Positions 1 through 6,800 are shown, numbered from the stretch's first letter. The stretch is DNA of 10,021 bases from Chloroflexota bacterium (GCA_024636135.1 JAGXHP010000101.1:1-10021), one strand, 5' to 3'. Notes: generated by a model not told the origin, from the sequence alone. A program made the numbers and translations.

Positions 1-954
1 ATCTTCGTGGTCATCACGTTCAACTTCGTGCTGTTCCGGGTCCTGCCCGGCGACCCGGCGAAGTCCGGGCTGCGCGACCCTCGCCTGAACCCGGCCGCCG
101 TGGAGGCCCTCCGCGAGCGGTTCGGGATCGACAAGCCGATGTTCCTCAACCTCGAGGGCGGCAACCCGTTCGACACCCAGTACGTCGCCTACTTCGGGGC
201 GCTCAGCCGGGGCGACCTCGGAACCAGCTATGCGTTCCGCGATCAGCCGGTCAGTGACCTCATCGGCCAGGCGTTGGGCAACACGCTGTGGTTGATCGTG
301 CCCTCCCAGTTCCTGGCCATCGTGTTCGGTGCCGGCCTCGGTCTGTTTGCGGCGTGGCGCCGGGGGCGCGCCCTCGACGTCAGTGCCCTCACCTTCAGCC
401 TGTTCATGTGGTCGCTGCCGACGTTCTTCCTCGGCATCATCCTGCTCATCATCGGTGCGAACTGGTTCGGGCTGCCCACGGCAGGACGAATCACCATCGG
501 CGCCGGCTTCGAATCCCCGCTCGACGTCGCGATCGACGTCGGTCGCCACCTCATCCTCCCGACGCTGACCCTCACGCTCGTTCTGCTGGGCGAGTACATG
601 ATCATCATGCGCAGCAGCGTGCTCGACGTCTTCGGCGAGGACTACATCCTCACCGCGCGCGCCAAGGGCCTCTCCACGTATCGCATCATCCGCCACCACG
701 CGTTGCGCAACGCCTTCCTGCCGATGGTGACCCTCATCGCGCTGAACCTGGGATTCACCGTGTCCGGCGCGATCCAGGTCGAGGCGGTCTATTCGTGGCC
801 GGGACTCGGTGCACTCACCGTGAGCGCCGTGGGCGACCGCGACTTCCCCGTGCTCCAGGGTGCCTTCCTGCTCATTGCCGTTGCGGTGGTGATCGCCAAC
901 CTCATCGCGGAGCTCGTCTACGGCTGGCTTGATCCGCGAGTGAGCGAGGCGTGA
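1..954 (+). CDS. Dpp/Opp-type ABC transporter permease, DppB-like (5' partial)
   Basis: Inner-membrane permease subunit of a peptide/nickel-family (Dpp/Opp) ABC importer; with its partner permease it forms the translocation channel. The reading frame is open from base 1, and its first visible residues (IFVVITFNFVLFRVLPGDPA) match the end of the first transmembrane helix and the LPGDP motif near the N-terminus of DppB proteins. The real start therefore lies upstream; the GTG at 7 is internal. About 317 residues are visible, close to the full family length. Hydrophobic helices follow at roughly residues 94-120, 128-155, 178-202, 235-260 and 280-305. The cytoplasmic EAA-like loop that docks the ATPase is visible as ARAKGLSTYRIIRHHALRNA, around residues 215-236. 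The stop is followed after 4 bases by the next transporter gene, so the two are one operon. Family assignment is firm; the substrate (peptide, nickel, sugar or other) cannot be read from the sequence. Confidence 0.93.
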   Translation: MFVVITFNFVLFRVLPGDPAKSGLRDPRLNPAAVEALRERFGIDKPMFLNLEGGNPFDTQYVAYFGALSRGDLGTSYAFRDQPVSDLIGQALGNTLWLIVPSQFLAIVFGAGLGLFAAWRRGRALDVSALTFSLFMWSLPTFFLGIILLIIGANWFGLPTAGRITIGAGFESPLDVAIDVGRHLILPTLTLTLVLLGEYMIIMRSSVLDVFGEDYILTARAKGLSTYRIIRHHALRNAFLPMVTLIALNLGFTVSGAIQVEAVYSWPGLGALTVSAVGDRDFPVLQGAFLLIAVAVVIANLIAELVYGWLDPRVSEA

Positions 955-958
955 GCCG

Positions 959-2914
959 ATGACCGTCCTGATCGAGGCAACGGCTCCACCGAGCGTCGAG
1001 CCGCGTGGCGCCCTGCGGCAGTTCCTGCGTCACCGGATGGGCATGATCGGGGCGGTGATGCTCCTGGTGGCGGTGTTCGTGGCGGTCGCGGCCCCGGTCC
1101 TGGCGCCCTACGACCCGTACGAATACGCGCGTGTCACCATTCTCGATATCTACCAGAAGCCGTCGGCCGAGCACCTGCTGGGCACTGACGACGGCGGCAA
1201 GGACGTCTTCTCCTCGCTGCTCTACGGCGCGAGGGTCTCGCTGATCGTCGGGTTCGCCGCCGCTGCGATCGCCCTCTTCATCGGCGGCCTGGTGGGCATC
1301 GTGGCCGGCTACCGGGGCGGGTGGGTCGGCTCGCTGCTCATGCGCATCACCGACTTCTTCCTGGTGATCCCCGACCTGGCGCTGCAGATCGTGCTGGTCG
1401 CCATCATCGGGCCGTCCCTGGGCACGATCATCTTCGTCATCGGCGTGTTGGGCTGGACCACGACCGCGCGACTCGTGCGGTCCCAGGCGCTGACGGTTCG
1501 CGAGCGCAAGTACGTCATGCGCGCCCGCGCGATCGGGGCGGGAGACACCCACATCTTGCGGCGTCACATCCTGCCGGCCGTGCTACCGCTGATGCTGGCG
1601 AACATGGTCCTGGTCATCAGCCTCGCCATCCTCTCTGAGTCGACCCTCGCCTTCCTCGGCCTCGGCGATCCGACGGTGATCAGCTGGGGCCAGATGCTGA
1701 ACTTCGCCTTCAGTCGTGGCGCCGTGACCGCGGGGGCGTGGTGGGCGCTCCTGCCGCCGGGCTTCGCCATCGTGTGGGTCGTCCTGGGAACGACGCTCCT
1801 CGGCACCGCCCTCGAGGATGCGCTCAACCCGCGGCTCAAGCGCCATCACCTCGAGGCGGCCGGGTCGGACGTTGCGCGGGGCCGCGACGTCCCGGCGCTC
1901 GACGCGCCGACGCTCGCCATGCCCGGCAGCGCGGCCGATGCGACGCCGATCCTCCGCGTCCGCGACCTCTCGATCGAGTTCGACACGCCAGCCGGACCGA
2001 AGCTGGCCGTGGAGCGCGTGAGCTTCGACCTCAACCGTGGGGAGACGCTGGGGCTCGTCGGCGAATCGGGCTGTGGCAAGACGACGACGGTCCTCGGGGT
2101 GCTTCGGCTGCTGCCGCCCGGAGGGCGCATCGTGTCGGGGAGCGTGTGGTTCGACGGGGACGACCTGCTGGGCCTCGACGGGCCGGCGCTGCGATCCTTC
2201 CGCTGGACCCGACTCTCCATGGTGTTCCAGGGCGCGATGAACGCCCTCAACCCGGTCCGGACCGTCGGGGACCAGATCGCCGAGGCGGTGCGTCTCCATT
2301 CACCCGCGACCACGAAGAGCGAGGCGGCCGACCAGGCCGCCGAGCTGCTCGAGCGGGTGGGGATCGGGCGGCGTCGCGCGAACGAGTACCCGCACACCTA
2401 CTCGGGCGGCATGCGCCAGCGGGCGATGATCGCGCTGGCGCTTTCCTGCGATCCGGACGTCATCGTGGCGGACGAGCCAACGACGGCACTCGACGTGATG
2501 ATCCAGGCGCAGATCCTCGAGCTGCTCGGGGGGATCGCGCGCGACTTCGGGACCGGCATCATCGTCGTGACGCACGACCTCGGCGTCGTGGCCCAGGTGT
2601 GCGATCGCGTGGTCGTGATGTATGGCGGCGGCATCGCCGAGGAAAACAAAGCCACCACGCTGTTCCGCGAGCCGCAGCATCCCTATACCCAGGAGCTGCT
2701 GCAGTCGTTCCCTGACCTTGCGCATCCGGATCGTCCGCTGCGCGGCATCTCAGGGTCGCCGCCGCGCATCGACGACATGCCGCCCGGGTGCCGTTTCGCG
2801 CCACGCTGCCCGCATGCCTTCGACCGCTGCCGGGGCGAGCGACCGGCCGACTACCCGGCTGCCGGGGGCCGTGCCGCGTGCTTCCTGCTCGACCCCGGGG
2901 AGGAACGATCGTGA
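959..2914 (+). CDS. Fused DppC-like permease / DppD-like ATPase of the ABC transporter
   Basis: One 651-residue protein joins two subunits that are usually separate. Residues 1-295 are a DppC/OppC permease: a cytoplasmic N-terminus, a helix at about 27-50, the HLLGTDDGGKDVFSSLLYG segment at 72-90, further helices, and the EAA docking loop ending in RRHILP at 201-206. Residues 296-328 are an Ala/Asp-rich linker. Residues 329-651 are a DppD/OppD ATPase: Walker A GESGCGKT 368-375, Q-loop Gln424, signature YSGGMRQR 481-488, Walker B with Asp505-Glu506, and H-loop His539. The C-terminal oligopeptide-transporter extension has Cys611, Cys617, Cys624 and Cys641; similar cysteines bind an iron-sulphur cluster in some characterised relatives. 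The frame is open throughout. An internal ATG at 1919 sits at the linker but has no good ribosome-binding site, so a true fusion is more likely than two genes. Permease-ATPase fusions of this family are known. It lies 4 bases after the DppB-like gene. Confidence 0.92.
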   Translation: MTVLIEATAPPSVEPRGALRQFLRHRMGMIGAVMLLVAVFVAVAAPVLAPYDPYEYARVTILDIYQKPSAEHLLGTDDGGKDVFSSLLYGARVSLIVGFAAAAIALFIGGLVGIVAGYRGGWVGSLLMRITDFFLVIPDLALQIVLVAIIGPSLGTIIFVIGVLGWTTTARLVRSQALTVRERKYVMRARAIGAGDTHILRRHILPAVLPLMLANMVLVISLAILSESTLAFLGLGDPTVISWGQMLNFAFSRGAVTAGAWWALLPPGFAIVWVVLGTTLLGTALEDALNPRLKRHHLEAAGSDVARGRDVPALDAPTLAMPGSAADATPILRVRDLSIEFDTPAGPKLAVERVSFDLNRGETLGLVGESGCGKTTTVLGVLRLLPPGGRIVSGSVWFDGDDLLGLDGPALRSFRWTRLSMVFQGAMNALNPVRTVGDQIAEAVRLHSPATTKSEAADQAAELLERVGIGRRRANEYPHTYSGGMRQRAMIALALSCDPDVIVADEPTTALDVMIQAQILELLGGIARDFGTGIIVVTHDLGVVAQVCDRVVVMYGGGIAEENKATTLFREPQHPYTQELLQSFPDLAHPDRPLRGISGSPPRIDDMPPGCRFAPRCPHAFDRCRGERPADYPAAGGRAACFLLDPGEERS

Positions 2915-3930
2915 CCGAGCCGCTGCTGCGGGTCGAGGGGCTGACGAAGGAGTTCCCGGGCCGTGCCACGCTCAGCGACGTCGTCAGGCGGCGTGCCGTG
3001 CCGCCGGTGCGCGCCGTGGATGGCATCTCGTTCGAGCTCCGTGCGGGCGAGGTCCTCGCCATCGTCGGCGAGTCCGGATGCGGCAAGACGACGACCGGGA
3101 ATCTCCTCATGGGGCTCCTCCAGCCGAGCGACGGTCGCGTCATGCTCGATGGCGACGAGGTGGGCGCACTCTCCGGCCGTGGGCTGCAGAAGCTTCGGCG
3201 TCGCGTACAGATGGTGTTCCAGGATCCGTACGAGTCGCTCAACCCGCGGATGCGGGTCGGCGAGATCGTCGCCGAGCCGCTGCGCGTGCACCGCGTGGCA
3301 ACTTCACCCGCAGACCTCGACGCGCGCGTCGCCACGGCGCTCACCTCCGCCGGCCTGACCCCGCCCGATGCCTACGTCGACCACTTCGCGTTCGAGATGT
3401 CGGGCGGGCAACGCCAGCGCGTGGTGATCGCCGCCGCACTTGCCCTGGAGCCGATGCTGCTGGTCGCCGATGAGCCGGTCAGCATGCTCGACGTCAGCAT
3501 CCGCGCCGAGATTCTCAACCTGCTGTCGGGGCTGGCCCGGGAGCAGGGGATCGGCATCGTGATGATCACGCATGATCTCTCGACAGTCGCCGCGTACGCG
3601 GACCGGATCGCCGTGATGTATCTCGGCCGCATCGTCGAGCACGGTCCCACGCGCCAGGTGCTGTCGGATCCGAAGCATCCCTACGCCCGCGCGCTCCTGT
3701 CCGTGGTGCCCGTCCCCGACCCGTCGGTGCGACGCACCCCGGTGATCCTGAGCGGCGAGACGCCCGACCCATCGCGCATCCCTGCCGGCTGCCGGTTCCA
3801 TCCGCGATGCCCGGTCGCCTTCGATCGCTGCCCCCAGGTCGACCCCGCGCTGGTCGTCGTCGGTCCGGACCACGAAGCTGCCTGCCTCCTGTACGGCAAC
3901 GAGGCCGAGGTCGACGGCCCGATCAGCTGA
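2911..3930 (+). CDS. Dpp/Opp-type ABC transporter ATPase, DppF-like
   Basis: Second ATP-hydrolysing subunit, expected to pair with the ATPase half of the preceding fusion protein and energise import. The 339-residue protein has all nucleotide-binding motifs: Walker A GESGCGKT 53-60, Q-loop Gln104, signature MSGGQRQR 163-170, Walker B with Asp187-Glu188, and H-loop His221. The C-terminal extension typical of OppD/OppF carries Cys294, Cys300, Cys307 and Cys325, the same spaced-cysteine pattern as in the partner. I chose the GTG start at 2911 because it overlaps the preceding TGA as GTGA, has GGGGAGGA at 2897-2904 at a good distance, and begins with the family-typical LLRVEGLTKEF. A longer in-frame extension to 2788 would run deep into the upstream gene and is not credible. 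The gene ends the operon; the next gene is convergent and 5 bases away. Confidence 0.94.
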   Translation: MTEPLLRVEGLTKEFPGRATLSDVVRRRAVPPVRAVDGISFELRAGEVLAIVGESGCGKTTTGNLLMGLLQPSDGRVMLDGDEVGALSGRGLQKLRRRVQMVFQDPYESLNPRMRVGEIVAEPLRVHRVATSPADLDARVATALTSAGLTPPDAYVDHFAFEMSGGQRQRVVIAAALALEPMLLVADEPVSMLDVSIRAEILNLLSGLAREQGIGIVMITHDLSTVAAYADRIAVMYLGRIVEHGPTRQVLSDPKHPYARALLSVVPVPDPSVRRTPVILSGETPDPSRIPAGCRFHPRCPVAFDRCPQVDPALVVVGPDHEAACLLYGNEAEVDGPIS

Positions 3931-3945
3931 GGCGATCAGCCGGGC
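3917..3945. terminator. Possible weak bidirectional hairpin between convergent genes
   Basis: GCTGA (3926-3930), loop GGCGA, TCAGC (3936-3940) form a 5-bp stem that contains the stop codons of both convergent genes. Outer arms GCCCG (3917-3921) and CGGGC (3941-3945) can add 5 more pairs if ATCA (3922-3925) bulges out. There is no T-tract on either strand, so termination here is an inference and the hairpin could be incidental in GC-rich DNA. Confidence 0.25.
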
Positions 3946-4478
3946 AGCACCACGCCCACGGTCGCGATCGCGGCCACCACGCCCACCGCGAGCGCCGGGG
4001 CGAACCGCACGATCCGTGATCTGAGCCGCGCGGCGATCGCGCCCACCACTCCGGCGGCGGCACCCCCGGCGATGCCGCCAATCGCCGCGGCGACCCCGTG
4101 GGCGAGGGTCGGCGACGCAACACCGACCTGCCGCTCCCCGGCGCTGACCACGCCGATGACCACGACCACCAGCGCCCCGAACAGCGCCGAGCCGAGTGCC
4201 GCGGTGCCCGCCCGCGCGGCCCCCAGCTGCGTCGCGCCGGTCGCCGCCGCTCCCGCGGCGATGAAGGCTCCGACCAGGTAGGTGGCAGTCATCGCCCGCG
4301 CGGCGTCCTGCGGCGGCGCGACCACGAACCAGGCGAGCGTGGTGATCGGTCCGGCCAGCATGCCGAGCGCTGCGACCCAGGTCAGCGGCCGCGTCCAGTC
4401 CTCGGGGTCCTCCGGCGGCACCACCGCGCCGAGCTGGACGCTGACGGGGACGAGGTCCTCGCCGTCGCTCGCGCTCAT
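3936..4478 (-). CDS. Multi-pass membrane protein of unknown function
   Basis: A 180-residue protein whose family I do not recognise. After a polar N-terminus of about 30 residues (MSASDGEDLVPVSVQLGAVV, then an acidic PPEDPEDW stretch) it is almost wholly hydrophobic. Roughly five Ala/Gly/Val-rich segments look membrane-spanning: about residues 33-53, 62-84, 89-111, 124-147 and 156-178. The C-terminus ends directly in the last segment (GVVLPG). The ATG at 4476-4478 overlaps the stop of the upstream ligase gene as ATGA, so translation is very probably coupled and both come from one mRNA. A longer in-frame extension to 5111 only shadows the ligase gene. The low-complexity Ala/Gly composition makes homology hard to judge by eye. 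No catalytic motif is visible, and a link to the ligase's chemistry would be speculation. Confidence 0.75.
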   Translation of the reverse strand: MSASDGEDLVPVSVQLGAVVPPEDPEDWTRPLTWVAALGMLAGPITTLAWFVVAPPQDAARAMTATYLVGAFIAAGAAATGATQLGAARAGTAALGSALFGALVVVVIGVVSAGERQVGVASPTLAHGVAAAIGGIAGGAAAGVVGAIAARLRSRIVRFAPALAVGVVAAIATVGVVLPG

Positions 4479-5737
4479 GCCGCCGTGCTGGCGCTCACGG
4501 CATCGGCCTGCGGGGCCAGGCGCAGGCCGAGGATTCGGCCCCCGAGCTCGGTCACGGCCTCGCCGGCAGCGACCACCGTTGCCGGTTCGTCGCTCTCGAG
4601 AGCCAGCTCGGCGAGCGCCGCGAGCTCCGTCATCGCACGCGGCGTGTCGAGATCGTCGTCCATGGCCGCGAGGAAGCGGCGCCGGTGCTCGGCGACCTCC
4701 GGGGGCGAGCCACGACCGGCGCCACTGGCTGCGAACTCGTCCGCCCGCAGACATGCCTGTCGGAGGCGCGCCACCGCTGCGGCCGATGCCTCGATGTCTC
4801 CGTCGACGAACTCGATCTCGGTTCGATAGTGCTGGGAGACGAGGTAGTGGCGGATGGCGTCGCCGGGGTATGTGCACAGCAGGTCGCGCACGAGCACGAG
4901 GTTGCCCAGCGACTTGCTCATCTTGTGGCCCTGATAGCTCAGCATCCCCGCATGCGTCCAGAAGGCGACGGCGGGCCGATCGCCGGTGGCGTGCTCTGAC
5001 TGGGCCAGCTCCGACTCGTGGTGCGGGAAGAGCAGGTCGCCGCCACCGCCGTGGATCTCGAACCGCGTGCCGAGGTAGGCCATCGCCATGGCCGAACACT
5101 CGACGTGCCACCCCGGGCGCCCTGCGCCCCAGGGTGACGGCCAGGCGGGCTCATCGGGCAGGGAGCGCTGCCACAGCACGAAGTCGAGCGGATCGCGCTT
5201 GCCGGGCATGTTCGGGTCGTTCCCGCGCTCGTTGGCGATCGGCAGCATCTCCGCCAGCGACAGCTTCGAGAGCTGGCCGTAGGACGGATCGGCAGCCACG
5301 TGGAAGAACACGTTGCCATCGGCGGCGTAGGCAATGCCCTTGTCCAGCAGCGAGCCGATGAGCTCGACCATGTGCGGGATGTGCTCGGTTGCGCGTGGAT
5401 AGTGATCCGGCGGCAGCCAGTTGAGCGCCGCCATCTCGGTCAGGAACGTCGTCACGTGCCGATTCCCGAGCTCGAGGTAGTCCTCGCCGGTCTCTCGGGC
5501 CTTGCGCAGCATGTCGTCGTCGACGTCGGTCAGGTTCTGGACGTAGGTCACGTCATGTCCGAGGTACTCGAGGTAGCGATGCAGGACATCGAAGCCGACG
5601 TAGGTGAACGCGTGGCCGAGGTGGCCGGTGTCGTAGGGCGTCACGCCGCACACGTACAGGCCGATGGATGGACGGTCGCCGACCGGCGCGAACGGGTGGA
5701 GCCCACCGCGGCGGGCGTCGTGGAGTCGGAGGGTCAC
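4475..5737 (-). CDS. Cysteinyl-tRNA synthetase / MshC-type class I cysteine ligase
   Basis: A 420-residue class I ligase that activates cysteine with ATP. It is either cysteine-tRNA ligase (CysS) or the related MshC, which joins cysteine to glucosaminyl-inositol in mycothiol synthesis. Visible are the HIGH-type motif HLGH (39-42), KMSKS (272-276), and expected zinc ligands Cys30, Cys214 (WHVECS), His239 and Glu243 (FPHHESE), consistent with specificity for cysteine. The signature YVCGVTPYDTGHLGHAFTY and the PGKRDPLD segment (178-185) resemble MshC, whereas IHGGGGDLLFPHH and KMSKSLGN are shared with CysS. At 420 residues it is shorter than many CysS proteins and near MshC length. A helical tail (about 310-405) could be the anticodon-binding-like bundle. 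The start is GTG at 5735-5737, set by the N-terminal MTLRLHD match; no Shine-Dalgarno precedes it, but a TAGAAT box lies 7 bases upstream, suggesting a leaderless mRNA. A membrane protein gene is coupled downstream. Confidence 0.92.
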   Translation of the reverse strand: MTLRLHDARRGGLHPFAPVGDRPSIGLYVCGVTPYDTGHLGHAFTYVGFDVLHRYLEYLGHDVTYVQNLTDVDDDMLRKARETGEDYLELGNRHVTTFLTEMAALNWLPPDHYPRATEHIPHMVELIGSLLDKGIAYAADGNVFFHVAADPSYGQLSKLSLAEMLPIANERGNDPNMPGKRDPLDFVLWQRSLPDEPAWPSPWGAGRPGWHVECSAMAMAYLGTRFEIHGGGGDLLFPHHESELAQSEHATGDRPAVAFWTHAGMLSYQGHKMSKSLGNLVLVRDLLCTYPGDAIRHYLVSQHYRTEIEFVDGDIEASAAAVARLRQACLRADEFAASGAGRGSPPEVAEHRRRFLAAMDDDLDTPRAMTELAALAELALESDEPATVVAAGEAVTELGGRILGLRLAPQADAVSASTAA

Positions 5738-5740
5738 ACT

Positions 5741-5771
5741 GCGAATTCTAAAGCGATGGAAGGAATTCGCC
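5741..5771. repeat. Perfect 8-bp inverted repeat in a divergent promoter region
   Basis: GCGAATTC (5741-5748) and GAATTCGC (5764-5771) are exact reverse complements separated by 15 bases, with centres 23 bp apart (about two helical turns). The left arm overlaps the ligase -10 box, and the right arm lies where a -35 element for either promoter would be expected. This is the geometry of a dimeric repressor or activator site, but no regulator is known, and the GAATTC core is itself palindromic. Confidence 0.4.
5745..5750 (-). promoter_or_regulatory. -10 box (TAGAAT) for a leaderless ligase transcript
   Basis: On the minus strand TAGAAT ends 7 bases before the GTG start of the ligase. With normal -10 to start-site spacing, transcription would begin at or within a base or so of the GTG. 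No purine-rich ribosome-binding site exists in the gap, which fits leaderless translation. No convincing -35 is visible. Inferred from position and consensus only. Confidence 0.55.
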
Positions 5772-5792
5772 CGGAGGGCTGGACGCGGCCGA

Positions 5793-5798
5793 TAGAAT
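5793..5798 (+). promoter_or_regulatory. -10 box (TAGAAT) for the small membrane protein gene
   Basis: TAGAAT, preceded by GA, is identical to the opposed -10 box of the ligase. A start near 5805 would give a leader of about 49 bases before the ATG at 5854, long enough to carry the AGGAG ribosome-binding site at 5841-5845. No clear -35 is seen 16-18 bases upstream. Confidence 0.45.
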
Positions 5799-5853
5799 CG
5801 CCGACAGGCGGGGGTCTGCTGCCGACCATCTCACCGCTACAGGAGCGCGAACC

Positions 5854-5958
5854 ATGGAAGTCCTGCGCTGGCTGCTCTTCTTCGCGATCGCGATGTTCCT
5901 CATCGTGGCCGGGATCTTCTTCGTGATGGGCCGACCCCTGCCGCTGCCGCGGTTCTGA
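5854..5958 (+). CDS. Small single-pass membrane protein (34 residues)
   Basis: A short open frame encodes 34 residues: MEVLRW, then an uninterrupted hydrophobic stretch at about residues 7-25 (LLFFAIAMFLIVAGIFFVM), then a short tail GRPLPLPRF rich in Pro and Arg. This is a single transmembrane helix; the Arg at 5 and Arg at 27 and 33 flank it. Support for a real gene: AGGAG at 5841-5845 with 8 bases to the ATG, a candidate TAGAAT promoter upstream, no overlap with other genes, and a stop 9 bases short of the convergent neighbour. I recognise no family. Such small proteins often act as subunits or modulators of membrane complexes, but nothing here indicates a partner. Confidence 0.6.
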   Translation: MEVLRWLLFFAIAMFLIVAGIFFVMGRPLPLPRF

Positions 5959-5967
5959 TCGGCGCGG

Positions 5968-6414
5968 TCACCAGAGTTCCGGTTTCGTGCTCATCAGGAA
6001 GCCGATCACGCCGATGACGGCCGCCATGCCGTAGGCGACACGCCGCTGGCGACGTGCTCGACGCGCCCAGGTCTCGTCGGAGGTCTCGCCCCGCAGCCCC
6101 ACAAGGCGGCGCAGGTTCGGCCGGCTCACGAACGCCGCGACCGCGAGATTGAGGGCGTAGAGGCTCAGCGCGACGAGAAGCCACGGCTGCGTCAGCAGCT
6201 CCGGCCCCAGGATCCAGAGCATGGCGGCGCCGGTGACGGCCAGGCCGCCGGCGATGATGATCGTGCCCGTCCCCTGGGCCGTCATGAGCAGCCGCGTCAG
6301 CGGACCGGCCTGCCCGTCTCCACGGCGCAGCACGAACGGCAGCAGGACGCTCGGCAGCAGGAGTGCGACCGCCAGCGCGATATGGGTGACCAGGAGGATG
6401 GGAAACCAGTTCAC
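5968..6414 (-). CDS. Four-helix integral membrane protein, possibly DUF2269-like
   Basis: A 148-residue protein with four predicted membrane helices: about residues 4-29 (FPILLVTHIALAVALLLPSV), 43-70 (AQGTGTIIIAGGLAVTGAAM), 76-97 (PWLLVALSLYALNLAVAAFV) and 127-143 (AYGMAAVIGVIGFL). A basic loop at 99-125 (RPNLRRL, ARRARRQRR) implies that it faces the cytoplasm. The overall pattern, including a His in helix 1 and the GTxxxxxGG stretch of helix 2, recalls the DUF2269 group of uncharacterised membrane proteins; this is from memory of the pattern and is weak. The start is GTG at 6412-6414, the only sensible one. A GGGAG lies just 3 bases away, so ribosome binding is weak. It follows another membrane-associated gene on the same strand after 27 bases and may be co-transcribed with it. 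Confidence 0.78.
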   Translation of the reverse strand: MNWFPILLVTHIALAVALLLPSVLLPFVLRRGDGQAGPLTRLLMTAQGTGTIIIAGGLAVTGAAMLWILGPELLTQPWLLVALSLYALNLAVAAFVSRPNLRRLVGLRGETSDETWARRARRQRRVAYGMAAVIGVIGFLMSTKPELW

Positions 6415-6421
6415 GGTCTCC

Positions 6422-6440
6422 CGATCCTAGCGCAGGATCG
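6422..6440. repeat. Perfect 7-bp inverted repeat enclosing a -10-like box
   Basis: CGATCCT (6422-6428), loop AGCGC, AGGATCG (6434-6440). It fills almost all of the 27-base gap between two minus-strand genes, one base after the upstream stop. As RNA it would form a stable hairpin but has no T-tract. On the minus strand the palindrome also contains TAGGAT (6429 down to 6424), a TANNNT box 9 bases before the downstream GTG start. It may be a weak terminator, an RNA processing site, or an operator over an internal promoter; the sequence does not decide. Confidence 0.45.
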
Positions 6441-6441
6441 C

Positions 6442-6789
6442 TCAGCGTCCCTTGGTGAAGCCCCGGTGCACGCCCATCCGTCGCAGGAGGGTGGGGATGT
6501 TGACCGCCCACCCGACGCCGAGCGGGCGCGGCGTGAAGATCTTCGGCGACTTCGGGTTCCAGTAGGCGCTGCGCACCGACTCCAGGGACGGTAGCCGGAA
6601 GTCGTAGGGCACGACCCCCAGCAGGCGCCCGTTCCACGTGCGGTCGGCCTTCGGCTTGCGCAGCTCGACGTAGATTGCGCCGATCACGGCGCCGAAGACG
6701 GCCATCTTCAGGAGCGAGGTCAGTGCGTTGAGCTCGCTCCGCGTGGTATCGGCCTTTCGTGCGAGGTCGTCGCGGACGTTATCGATCAT
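6442..6789 (-). CDS. Small membrane-anchored protein, possibly DUF5808-like C-terminus
   Basis: A 115-residue protein of unknown function. Residues 1-24 are polar and charged (MIDNVRDDLARKADTTRSEL), residues 25-42 form one hydrophobic helix (SLLKMAVFGAVIGAIYVEL), and the rest is soluble and basic. The tail holds VPYDFRLPSLESVRSAYWNP (60-79), then PKIFTPRPLGVGWAVNIPTL (82-101). This W-N-P then F-x-P-R-x-x-G-x-G-W-x-x-N spacing recalls the short DUF5808 domain, often found in membrane proteins; I recall this pattern only loosely. I chose the ATG at 6787-6789, not an upstream in-frame start, because AAGGAGG (6794-6800) sits 4 bases before it and the extra residues look non-coding. It is divergent from the dehydrogenase gene and precedes another membrane gene on the same strand. 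Confidence 0.75.
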   Translation of the reverse strand: MIDNVRDDLARKADTTRSELNALTSLLKMAVFGAVIGAIYVELRKPKADRTWNGRLLGVVPYDFRLPSLESVRSAYWNPKSPKIFTPRPLGVGWAVNIPTLLRRMGVHRGFTKGR

Positions 6790-6793
6790 GGAT

Positions 6794-6800
6794 CCTCCTT
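6794..6800 (-). promoter_or_regulatory. Strong Shine-Dalgarno (AAGGAGG)
   Basis: Minus-strand AAGGAGG lies 4 bases before the ATG at 6789 and fixes the start of the small membrane-anchored protein. It is the best ribosome-binding site in the window and contrasts with neighbouring genes that lack one. Confidence 0.8.

Noticed and set aside
2788..2910. N-terminal extension of the DppF-like ATPase
   Set aside because: It lies inside the previous gene and adds an Arg/Cys-rich segment absent from the family. The GTG at 2911 has a good ribosome-binding site and the right N-terminus.
3936..5111. A long 391-residue minus-strand frame extending the small membrane protein
   Set aside because: Its first 211 codons overlap the ligase gene in another frame and give Arg/Pro-rich, domainless sequence typical of a shadow. 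The real start is the ATG at 4476-4478.
5799..5810. CGCC-GACA-GGCG hairpin near the start of the small-protein mRNA
   Set aside because: A 4-bp stem is expected by chance in GC-rich DNA and nothing else marks it as regulatory.
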